A DNA stretch of 64,000 bases from Cyathus striatus (Eukaryota; Basidiomycota; Agaricomycetes; Agaricales; Nidulariaceae), in the NCBI GenBank assembly GCA_025738555.1, contig JAOVFP010000020.1:248001-312000 (forward strand). Direction: 5' to 3'. Position 1 is the stretch's first letter, and every line of letters starts with the position of its first letter. The position numbers and the translations under genes are program-made. The notes beneath the pieces were generated by a model that worked only from the letters and a program-made list of their open reading frames with translations, had not been told where the DNA came from and did no database searches. This document shows, in pieces, positions 1 to 10,687 of this stretch.

Positions 1-3000
1 GATCCTAGATACCAACGTACGTATCATGTAAGTAGCGCTCACCGAAGTGCCAAGGGCTGATCAATATTTAATATTTACGGATGTAGTGGAAATTGATCCG
101 CGATGTATTTCGAGGACGACTTGAAAAGTCCAACCTGGACTCTGGGGTGGAGGGAATTAACTTGCTTCCTTCCTTTACTAGAGCCATATGGCTACGCTAG
201 AGAACCAACCGTCCTCCAATGCCCAGCACGCTGGTGCCGATAGCGTTGAGCGTGAAGTCCTTGTTATGCCTGGCGTCCGACAGAGCGCCATTCCTTCGTT
301 TCTCAATCAGAACTGGAAGAAACTTTTGGGGGGAGCGTTGGTGTTCTGTGCTACCTTCTTTCCGACATTTTTCCTAAGAGGGGGGGGGATCGCAGCCCCG
401 CCTCTTTACCTACAGCAGGGGAAGGGGCCGATTCACACCTTGCTACCACGGTATGTCTTCATTCTTTTCCCCTTCCTTCCTGTTATGAACCTCACCGATA
501 GGCCAATACAATCTCAGTAGTCACGTCAACTGACTTTGTAGCACTTTCGTTTTTCCTTTCCTTCCTATTGGCACTGACCTTACTGATAGGAGACCATTAC
601 AGTCCAGACAGGATGCGTCCCAGATATGGTTACGCAGCTCGTAAGCGGTATCAGGTTCGTTTTCGCTACTGTCCATAGCTGCTCGTATGCTAATGTTTAT
701 GACTGTATTTTTCACGGTTAGCTTGCCTACCAACATTCCACTGTGTCAAGACACAACTTCACTCCAGTCCTCCGCAACTTCAGAAGCATAGTCTGTCTCT
801 TCTCCCCTCTGACTATCCTGAGCGCTGTACCCTTGTAACCTGTGTGTGTGTAATTAAGCATGTATTATTTCTTGTTCCGTGTATTAATTCTGTTGTTATA
901 TGTGTATTGTGCACTGGGACCGTACATTCTGAGTGAGATCTTGAGAGACTGTTGTCGGCAACTGGTGAGATTTGGAACCTTTGGACTGCACGAACCACAA
1001 CAAGTGCGATGTGCGTAATGCAGCTTGTTACAGTTATGCGGCAAACATTCCTACTACCTTTTAAGGTAGTTGGTATTAGGGACCTTTGAACCGCCGAATA
1101 TGAGTAATATGAGGATCTTGGGTAAGATCTCAACCTGATTGGCTCCAGAGCCGACCGTTGCGCGTTACTTGAATACTTCTAAACCATATTCAACATTCAA
1201 CTTTCCCCCTTCTATAAACCAATACTCTTCACTATCAGCTTCGACTTGGAGATTCGCTCCCTCTGGTTTATTCATCCACTTTCTCAACGTTTCAGCTGCC
1301 AGCTCACATCCCCGGATCTTGTTTTCAGTCCTCATTAATACTGTACTTAGTCTGTAACTCGTCGCCCTACCACCGCGAACAACACGAGGGATAGGTTCGA
1401 TGAAGAACTTAGAAATGTCGTGTACCAGTTGGCCTGAATGGATCACGAAAGTTGCCTAGGTACGGTCGCTCTATTTACTTATAATTTCAGTCTTGGTAGT
1501 GATATGGACCCGCATATTTAACAGCTCACATCTCCACTTGACGAGAACGCCACCCTCAATGCTTACTCTGCCTTGCCGTACGTACTGCAATCAGCCATTT
1601 GCATTCCAAGGACAGCTTCCACTGCTAGACAAAAGAAGTGAATGGGGAAAAAAATAGACTTGAGACTACGAGCTTCGTGAAGTTCATTGTCCGTAGTCGT
1701 GTCTTTTCCTAATGCCCGTCCTCAAGCCAGTCACTCAAGTGGCATGTTGCACTAGTCGTATACGACAGCGTCTTAATCAACTCGTTTCTACACTCTTCCA
1801 GCACCCTGCGGAGTTATACTACCAATGTTTGACCACCTATCCACGCGGTGGACTAATCGAAACATATAGCGTACTAATACATCTTAGGATCAGCATTAAG
1901 TGCTTATTCAACCTCCATGGTGTCGAAAGTGTCGGGTACTCAGCGTGCTCGGGTGTGTTCCCTTTCCTCTTCCCCCCTCCATTCATATCTAACATATCTT
2001 TGTTTCTTAGCGACACTACTCCAGATCTGCCACCTGTTCAGTACAAGACACCCACACTCAATTCCCAGTGCCCACCTCACGCAACCACACGGCCCCTCAG
2101 AACCCCTTGTATCATACTACGCACACAACAACTGCGCCCACGCACCTCATTGCTTATGTACTTATAGGGGAGCATACTGTATTCCCCCCTATAAGAGAGC
2201 CTTGCATGAAGTACAACCTTCTTCCTCGAACGATGAGCACAGGGACAGGGGGAGAGTGGGAGGGAAGTAAGCTGTAACATGCAGTGCTAGTCTAAGGGAG
2301 AATCGGAATAGGAGAATTTAGAGAGGACGAGGACTTTGTGCATCATTGCCTGGGACTGGGATAAGGATGGCGATACTTATTCTGCTTTCAGTTTTGCTTC
2401 TCTTTCCTCCAGTGCAAGGCCGGGCAAGTGAGGTTACTTCCCTTCGCAATTCCTGCTTGAGGGCTGGGGATGACGGGGAGGGGGAGGGGGAGGGGGATAT
2501 TAATGCCCCCGTCCCTCTCCTACCCATCTCATCACGTTCAAGACTGCAAATTTACTCTTCGACTCCAACACACTATGTGTGAGTAATAGTGTACGACACT
2601 TACGTTCAGGTCTACGAGCCGATCAGGACACTAACCACTTTTCTGTCTACATCGTCGTCGCTATTGGCTACAACTATTCCTTTTTCATTCTCTTTTTCTT
2701 GGAAGACACAGGCGGGGACAGTACAGAGTTGAAGAAGAGGCGGATACATCACAGATTGTTCCTTCACCTCTGGGGCTGATACCTGGTACGGAGAATGGTG
2801 AGCATGGGGAGGAGGAGGAGACACTTGCTGCGAGGAATTTGGAGAAGATTGTTAAGATAATGTGGGCCCCTGAGCAATGGCATAAGCTGTTTGATATATT
2901 CCACAATGCTGAGTAAGTGCCAGCGTGACATTGGTTTAGGTCTTGCACGACTTACAAGTTACAACCTCTCTCCCTCTATTTCTTCTCTCTTTACCTCTAG

Positions 3001-4067
3001 CTCGATGATTCTCTCCTTTCTATATCTCTCGTCACATATCCTGCAGTTTACATCACTTCTGATCATACCATTCATTTACATAGTACGTACTTGCCTTTTC
3101 CCACTGTCCCTCCTTCAAGCTTTGCATGTATCGGTGCTATTGATAAAGGTATATAATATAATAGATATGTAATAGTAGTATATTGCTTAGAATATATTCA
3201 ATTGGGTCGCTGGCACCAACTCGTTGCAGTAAAAAGAAGGCTTTGCCGCTTGTCGGCCCTATATCTTTATTTTATATATATAAAAAAGGACTTATTGCAT
3301 CTGACTCTGTAGTAAACCGCCGTAATCAAGCTTTCAGCAAAATTGATTCCCTCTCCCATAATCACTTTATCAGCCAAGCAATCGCTTGAAACTGTCCCTC
3401 CTCCAGGTAATAAAATAACCCCTCGTGAACTAAATATCCTACATAAGCTAGACCCTCTTGTACCTCTACAGTTAACCAGACATCGCCGCACTACTTATTA
3501 ACCTTAGTTGTTCCACCACTACTTTTATTATTTCTTTTATCAGTTTTTTTTTTTCATTCCTTTATTTTTATTTTATGTTATTTTTTATTGCAAGCAAGGT
3601 TTCTGTCGACGTAGTCGACCATTCCAAGTTGATTTCATAAATCATAAATTGTGAACTGAATATCTTTGTATTGTCACACAAAATCACACTTTTTCACATG
3701 ACATTTGATGGGTATGAGTTGGATCTACCTTAGGATGAATACAAAAAAACATAATACTTAGGTTGATAACTGGCCTTGCCAGTATTGTGTCTCAGCTGCT
3801 AATAGCTAGAAATAGATAGGTTGAAATTTCACGCTTATGGTCGGTAACCAACCTATGTAACCAACCTACACTACTTTCTGATCACCATCCTACAAATAAT
3901 TAAATTCAACCTATAGTGATACGAAAATCATCCTGCTGAAGGTCGGTTTCATTGGTTGATGGACAACCAGACCGACTTCCACAGAGGTAAGGTACTCTGA
4001 GGCTCCCTGGTCGAAAATAGGTTGCACTTTTCGACTTTTACGCGTGATAACTCCCAGAGTCACCTGA

Positions 4068-4200
4068 ACCCTCCATTTCGTCCATCCCCTCGGAGTCCTC
4101 ACTTGCCGTCCCCACTACCGTCCTCGACACCCTTACGCCTCACCGTCATCGAGTTCATGCCCTCGTCCTCGCTCCCCGTTCCCACTACCGTGGCCCTGGA
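4068..4200. repeat. diverged dispersed repeat, copy 1
   Basis: This C-rich segment contains the motif CCCCACTACCGTCCTC followed by a stretch that reads CTTACGC...GTCATCGAGTTCATGC, and the motif CATTTCGTCCATCCCCT. All three recur, in part rearranged, at 5462-5590. A further CCCACTACCGT occurs near 4180. Identity is visible but imperfect, so this is an old duplication or a decayed repeat family. Confidence 0.55.
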
Positions 4201-5461
4201 TTGGAAGGCACCACAGCGACAGACATGAATGGATTGGCGGCAGCGTCATTCACTGCATTTTCAGGCTTGTTTAGGCTACGTGCAGAAGTCACCTGTAACT
4301 TTCTACTATGCATATATCTTGTTCCTGTCTTTCTTTAGGAGAGAAGTGTTAGTACAGTACAGGGTCTGCCATCTATTCACGGCTGGCTTTCTAGGCGTCA
4401 TGACTACCGTTCTATTGCCACAATGATGTTTATTGTCTTCACAATGCTTCAGTGTATGGTGGTACGTCGATTTTATCTGTATCTTGTTCCTTTAAGTGAC
4501 ACCCAGCACTTGTAGCTTGGGTACACTCCTTGGTGGTTTGTGTGCATTGTGGCCTCAGAAGGAAAGTATTCTTGTTATGTACGTGCACAACTATGCCAGT
4601 AATTTCTTTTCAACATTGTAACCTTGTTCCGTAGAATTTCCTGTGGTTCCGCCATCCATCTTGATGCAGTCGCGTATGCCAATCGGAAACAAGATATCAA
4701 CGGAAATTTCCCTATGCAGCTATTTATCATCGTACAGGTGAGCCCTCTAGGTCACCTCTTGAAGTTCAGGCTCGTAATGTCGAAACCAGACAATCATTCT
4801 TGTGGTATCGATGGGTGTTATCTGCTTCTCAATTGCTGCCCTGCCTGCGAAGATAGGATTGCCGGTAGGGCTTCAAATAACAGGATGGGTTTTGCTAGGT
4901 TAGTGTACACAACACTACTACCTTCATTTTTCAACGGTTGACGTCTCTGTGAAGTCTCTTCGGTCCTTCCCACTATATATCCCTTCCGCCTGAAGCACAC
5001 AGTCAACTCAAAGTTGATATGCTACTTCCTTGCATTTGGTCCTTGCTTCGTCGCATTAGCCATTCGGGAAGAAGGATTGTTCTATACAGTGTTCGGCGCT
5101 GTTCTCGTGGGATGGCTTCATGTCGAGAAGGCCATCCGCGGCATTTCTTCTGCCCAGGCCGTGAGAAGTGAGTCCCGTGTTCACACAGACCCCATGGTCG
5201 ACCGCAATGGACTTGCCTCCTCAACGGAAATGCAGACGTATCAATTCCAACCAGATGATGTTTGCATTGCTCTGTTCTTAACTTCCTCTTCTTTGTACAA
5301 GTTGCTTGAAAGTATGTGGTTCTTGCTTTCAGTTATGTCGCTTCCTGGAACTCACGGTCATTCCTTTCTAGTGTTGCATCTATCTCGTGTGTTTCTCTTT
5401 CTTCGTTATCTTGGCTGTGAGGTTATTGATGTGGCTGCAGGCCCTTTTATCTCGCTCCTGT

Positions 5462-5590
5462 GATGTCCCCACTACCGTTCTCAACACACTTACGCTTCCA
5501 CAGTCATCAAGTTTATGCTACCCCCCATTTCGTCCATCCCCTGTCCTCGCTTCTCGTCCCCACTACCGTCCTCAACAGCCTTTAGCCTCT
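5462..5590. repeat. diverged dispersed repeat, copy 2
   Basis: Second copy of the segment at 4068-4200. It has two CCCCACTACCGT cores, at about 5465 and 5560, the CTTACGC...GTCATCAAGTTTATGC stretch, and CATTTCGTCCATCCCCT. The order of blocks differs from copy 1, suggesting internal rearrangement. Confidence 0.55.
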
Positions 5591-6246
5591 TCCGGCCTAC
5601 TGTCCTCTCGACATTGACCAACTCTGCATTCGATCTTCAACGCATGATTGCAGCCACCCACTGCCACCCAGCTCAAGCCTCATACTGTTGAAATACCATT
5701 ACAGCCACCCAAATATCCCTCATCGCCATGATGTTATGCAGCCGTTACTGCCACTCTACCCTTCCAACAGCTGCAAGCGCGTTGGTATTGCTAGATCGCT
5801 CATGTACAGTGGTTTGAGCCATTGAAACCCCGAACAGCGGTGAGTTGTATATATAGCTTTTAGGTCCAAAATATGTTCAAAATCTAAGTTACTTGCTGCT
5901 ACAGGGAATACCCCGCCCTCCAAATGCTGCGCCAATGTTCTTGTCACCCCTAGCCATCGTTACCCCCGCCATTGTCTGGTCCGCTATTGCCGCCATCACC
6001 ATCGCTAGGTGTGACAGCCAGCCTTAGGGTTTATTTGAGTACTGGTTATACACCCAGTATCGTAAGAAATTTTCAACAGGATCGACCTAGATCTTAGTTT
6101 TGATGCCTTTCGACATTACTTGTACCGTTAAAGAAAGTAAAATTGAGATATAAATGAATGAAAGCGGTAGCAAAAGTAGACGCTGAGATAATCACAGTTT
6201 TCAAACACTCGAAACAGTTTTAATCACTTGTTTCATGATAGTACAA

Positions 6247-9073
6247 TCAAGCAGATGTAACTAAGCTAAGACACCCTTTCAAGCTATCATACCGTACCTG
6301 AACTTTCTCGCCATTTTTAACATCGTTGGTCAATAGCATCATTGAAAGTGGATCCAATAATTCGTGTTCAATCACTCGATTAAGAGGACGGGCACCATAC
6401 ATCGGTGAATATCCCAACGTTGCCAAGTGGCGTTTGGAATCGATATCAATGTCTAATGTAATCTTGCGCGTGGTGAGACGGTCTTCCACTTCCTTCAGAC
6501 GGATGTCAACCAGTCTCATCATATCCTCCTTGGATAGAGGGGACTGTATAGACGAGGTCAGTATAAAGACCAACATCAGTTTGATGAACTTACGTATATT
6601 ACTGTTTTGTCGATTCGGTTGTAAAACTCCGGAGAGAAATGTGCTTTTACAGTGTCAATTATCAGTCTGCGAGTCTCTGACTCTAGTAATTCTTCTCTTC
6701 TTTCATGAAAGTGAGAATATCCAAGATTGGATGTCATAATGATTATGGTATTCTTCATGTTGACAACACGGCCTTGGCCATCTGTCAGACGCCCGTCATC
6801 CAGCACCTGAAGAAAAATGGCTAGAAACTCTTGGCAAGCCTTTTCAATTTCATCGATGAGTATTATTGAGTATGGTCGGTGCCGAACATATTCAGTCAGT
6901 TGACCACCTTGACCGTGACCAACGTAGCCAGGCGCCGCGCCAATCAACCTCGATATGCTACTTTTATTCGAGTACTCGGATGCGTCAATACGCATCATCA
7001 TGTCCGATGAGTCGAACAAAAAGACGGCAAGCTATCATCATCAAATCATTAGAATCGAAGAACCGTTTATATAGAGCCAAAAAGAACGCGCATACCACTT
7101 TTGCCAAATATGTCTTTCCAGTGCCAGAAGGCCCAACCATAAGCAAGCTGGCAATGGGCCGAGTAGAACTCCCAAGGCCACTTCTGGACAAGCGAATGGC
7201 ATCAGCGACCGCCTTGACAGCATCTTTCTGCCCAATGATGCTTTCGCTTAATATTTCTTCCATCTTGAGAAGTTTTTCGCGTTCAGATTGTACCAGCCGA
7301 TGAACAGGGATGTTCGTCCATCTTGCAACAATTTCTGCGATCTTGCTTCCCGCGACTGTACATGGATCTTCCCTGGCTGTTTCTTCAATCTTATTCGCAC
7401 GCATAAGATCCTGTATTACTCGCTGATAGACGGTATCAAGTGTACAGAAATCTTTTGTGATTGTATTCCGGACTTTTGTTGAGGTGGTGAGGTATTTTTC
7501 ACACTCGAGAGAGTGAATTTCAGCCTCAAGCTCGAGTTTGAGGGATTGAAGTTGTTCGACTTCCTCAGATTGAATTACATGTGTAACCCGTAGGCTGTAT
7601 TTAACAAAGATGTTTATTGCTTATAGGACATGAGATATAATAGACGCTCATACCTAGCACAAGCTTCGTCAATAAGATCTATTGCAGAATCGGGTAGTCT
7701 TCTGGAAGTGAGATATCGGCTAGCAAGTGTCGCAGCCTGCTCCAGAGCACTATCCAAGATATGGACATTATGATGCTTCTCGTAACTTTCTTTCAGGCCA
7801 TGAAGCATGTTGATAGTTGCATTGACACTAGGCTCCCCTACATTTACATGGGCAAATAGACGTATGAGGGCAGCATCTTTCTCAATATACTTAAGTTCTT
7901 GAAAAGTAGTAGCACCAATGCAACGAAGCTTGCCATGAGCCAAAAAAGGTTTCATCAACTCTGTCACATTTATTTCACCATCCGAAGAATGGTTACTACC
8001 CATGACAATGTGTATCTCATCAATGAAGATGATGGCAGACGGTCCCTCTTCTGCAGTCTTCTCAGCCTCTTTAAAGAAGGCTAGAAATCGCTCTTCGAAG
8101 GCACCCTTATACCTAGCACCTGCCATTAATGCACCCATATTCATGGAGTAGATCTTAGTGACGAGCTGGGCTGGTACGTCCCTTTTTACAATGCGCTGAG
8201 CGAGGCATTCAACAATGGCAGTTTTACCAACGCCAGGATCACCAGTAAGAATGGCATTGTTCTTATTTCTAAACGGAAAAATGTCAGTGTCAGAAACAAT
8301 TCAAGTAAAGTAGCGATGCGCACTTCCTACATAAAATGGCTATTAATTTTTCAACTTCAGGATCTCGACCAATTACAGGATCGAACATTCCCTTCCCAGC
8401 AAGAAAAGTATATTCATCGGCGTACTTTTGAAGAGCATCAAAACGTTCTTCGGCAGTTCTGGATTCCACTCGGCAATTGCTTCTAGCCTGCAGGATTGCA
8501 TCCTTGAGAACAGTATCTACAACATTATGATTTTTTAGCACTTTTTGAATCCCACTGTTTTTAAGAAGGGATAGCAGGATGTGATGTTCTGCGATAAAAA
8601 GATCGTTCATACTTAGCCGTAACATCTGAGCATCTTCAAAAACCTGATTGGTTGCAGGCGAAAAGTAGACCTGATTTATAGAGGGAGGTGAGATTTGGGT
8701 AGGGAGGTCGCTTATCAGTTTCCTGAATGTGTCTCTCATGGCAGCCTAGTTAAACAGTTCAAATAAGTTGCAGAGTATTTAAGAATTTAGAGTGAAAGTA
8801 ACTAACAGGATCGCTCTCGACGACTGATAAAATCCTAACAAATAAGGGCGCACCACCCTTTCCAAGTTTTTCCTTTTCCGAACAGTTTTCGTCAAGAAGA
8901 ACAAGAGCAAGATGAACAGGTTGCGCTGAAGAAATGCATGAGTTGAGAGTAGAATGTAAGGGAAATGAAGCTTGAAGGTGCATACCATCTCTATTATGGC
9001 TGGCTCTAGTGAGATGTGTCAAGCTCGACACAATTTCGTGAGATCTCTCAGTTAATTCTGTAATAGAAACCAT
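6247..9073 (-). CDS. ClpB/Hsp104-like double-AAA+ protein, paralogue A
   Basis: Probable protein-remodelling ATPase of the ClpA/B (Hsp100) family, about 825 residues. Exon model (minus): 9073-8986, 8925-8807, 8745-8324, 8268-7654, 7594-7096, 7031-6594, 6543-6247; all phases agree. An N-domain ([12 protein letters not shown]) precedes NBD1 with Walker A GDPGVGKT, pore loop [11 protein letters not shown] and Walker B IIFIDEIH. The arginine-finger stretch reads AALIRLF where the family has AALERRF. A short middle domain of about 85 residues ([16 protein letters not shown]) follows, well below the usual ClpB length. NBD2 has Walker A GPSGTGKT, pore loop GYVGHGQGG, Walker [11 protein letters not shown], sensor 1 TSNLG, and sensor 2 YGARPL. 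It lies downstream of, and in the same orientation as, paralogue B. No targeting signal is obvious. Family is secure; cellular role unknown. Confidence 0.9.
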
Positions 9074-9768
9074 GATGGGGGGTGGTAAAAGATAACAGGT
9101 TACGTAGTCCAATTTATATGGCTCAGAGGATTCAAAACCAATTCAAAACTGACGAATACATTCTCGGACGAACAACACAACTGTCATTACATAATATCAA
9201 TGGCCCAAACCTTGCTCAGTGCATATTCTTCCTGCAATTCTCTCCCTTTGTCACTGCTGCAAGATGTCAAGTTGACTAGTTAAAGCATGCAGGAGGGCTA
9301 TCGGCTAGTTTATATTAGGATACATGCTAAGTAAGTTGTGGAGATACTATTAATACGTCTGAAATACAACAGTGTCGTAATGAATAAAGCCTCGGAAGCA
9401 TCGGCAGAGTCGACGAAAACCTTGATGTTCAGACATCTGAGAGAAAGTACGCCATGGTTAGAAACGTAGACCTAAATTAACCGAACGCCACTCGCCGCGC
9501 AAACAGACTCTGAGAGACCGAGAAGCGGGGATAGCCCGAAGTACCTCGTTTGGGACCTTTTGGGATCGGTTGATTGTCGGTGCAGTCATTTCGTGCGAAA
9601 CCGGGGTGTAGGGGTACGTTAGGGTACAGATCAGGGAAGGGTCAGGTATCAGCGAGTAAACGACGAAGATTCTGTACGCTGGAGTGGATCGCGTGCGTTC
9701 CAGCAAATGAAAGACGTTGTCGAGGTACTGGGATGAAGTACGGCGGTACTATGTCTACGCGCATATAG
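9074..9768. other. intergenic, upstream of ClpB-like paralogue A
   Basis: No coding signal that I trust. This should hold the promoter of the minus-strand paralogue A. I looked for clustered GAA/TTC heat-shock units and saw only irregular ones, so heat-shock control is not supported by eye. Confidence 0.4.
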
Positions 9769-10317
9769 TCAACCGATGGATAAAAGGCAAGCCACACATG
9801 CGTACCTCATGTCCCTGTGGACCGAACGGATCATTTTCAGTTCGATGCCTCTTCTGCGCACGCGCTCTATCCTCCCCAACTCTTCGTGTTCTTCGCTAGA
9901 CGCGTCTTGGTCTCCACGAGGACGCTTGAAGTTACCACAATATTCGAGCGGCTCGTGAGGGATGCGACGGGGACCTAGCTGGTCGGGCATTGATGCAGTT
10001 AGTATGTCTGGGGAATTTCCAGAAAGACTGCGCATCTGGGAGTTGACAAACTCGGAGGAAGAGTCACTAGCTGCGGTGGAGAATATTACGAAGCTGGGAT
10101 CGCTCGACAGATTAGCGTCTGTGAATGAAAAGTGTGCCTGTTCTTCAGAGAAGCTGGATGAGATAGGGAGAGAGACCACGGAGTAGGAGGTCAACGTAAC
10201 GGTCAACGAAAAGAGAGAGGGCGGGGACCATGAGGCGAGGTGGAAGAACTTGATGGTAATGAAAGACGAACAGAATACCTTGGGCCTTGGCAAGCAAGGT
10301 GATCTGAATTGTATCAC
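9769..10317 (-). CDS. possible small protein between the two ClpB-like genes
   Basis: An uninterrupted 182-codon frame lies between the tandem ClpB-like genes on the same strand. The product is unrecognised: a hydrophobic N-terminal third (LASWSPPSLFSLTVTL), a Ser/Asp/Glu-rich middle, and an Arg/Glu-rich C-terminal part (EEHEELGRIERVRRRG). Codon composition looks protein-like, but the antisense strand is also partly open, and no homology or splice support is visible. It could be a real small gene, a misread UTR or chance. Confidence 0.35.
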   Translation of the reverse strand: MIQFRSPCLPRPKVFCSSFITIKFFHLASWSPPSLFSLTVTLTSYSVVSLPISSSFSEEQAHFSFTDANLSSDPSFVIFSTAASDSSSEFVNSQMRSLSGNSPDILTASMPDQLGPRRIPHEPLEYCGNFKRPRGDQDASSEEHEELGRIERVRRRGIELKMIRSVHRDMRYACVACLLSIG

Positions 10318-10687
10318 GCTGTTTCAATACTAGGCACTTTTGTCCCGTAAATAAGCACGTAACATGAAACTGTAGCTACATACATAGGCTGGGCATTGTA
10401 GAATATATTAACATTAATTTATGTAGTATTTTATTCATTTATTCACTTTATTATGCCAAAATCTCCGGAGAAGAAACAGCTAGCCCCTCCCTCGCGAGTT
10501 TAGCTTTGGTTTGGCCTCTTAGATGCGTTGAGATGTGTTGTCACATTTGTTGTTTGTCCCGGTCTGCAATCTTATCGCACAAGCGAGGCGAAGGGATGAT
10601 TTTAGAAACCTGGATAAGGAAGTGATGGAAATAAACATCTACTACTATACTATCTATTTAGACACCCCGAGAACCTTTTATAGCCTT
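10318..10687. other. intergenic, 3' of ClpB-like paralogue B
   Basis: Short AT-rich spacer between the 3' end of paralogue B and the possible small gene. Nothing recognised. Confidence 0.4.

Larger units (their letters stand above)
1..6246. other. gene-poor region with decayed coding fragments
   Basis: I find no intact gene here. Short open stretches occur, such as a minus-strand 93-codon run at 1165-1446 with protein-like composition, and a run of hydrophobic fragments on the plus strand between about 4230 and 5460. These change frame and are interrupted by stops, as in an old pseudogene. Simple-sequence patches are present: G-rich repeats near 2475-2495 and poly-T near 3545-3590. Nothing was recognisable to a family. 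Confidence 0.5.

Noticed and set aside
1712..2280. Cluster of overlapping frames on both strands at 1.7-2.3 kb
   Set aside because: Low-complexity Pro/Thr/His content, no splice logic and no recognisable motif.
9074..9250. Heat-shock elements upstream of ClpB-like paralogue A
   Set aside because: GAA and TTC triplets are present but not in the regular 5-bp phased arrays needed.
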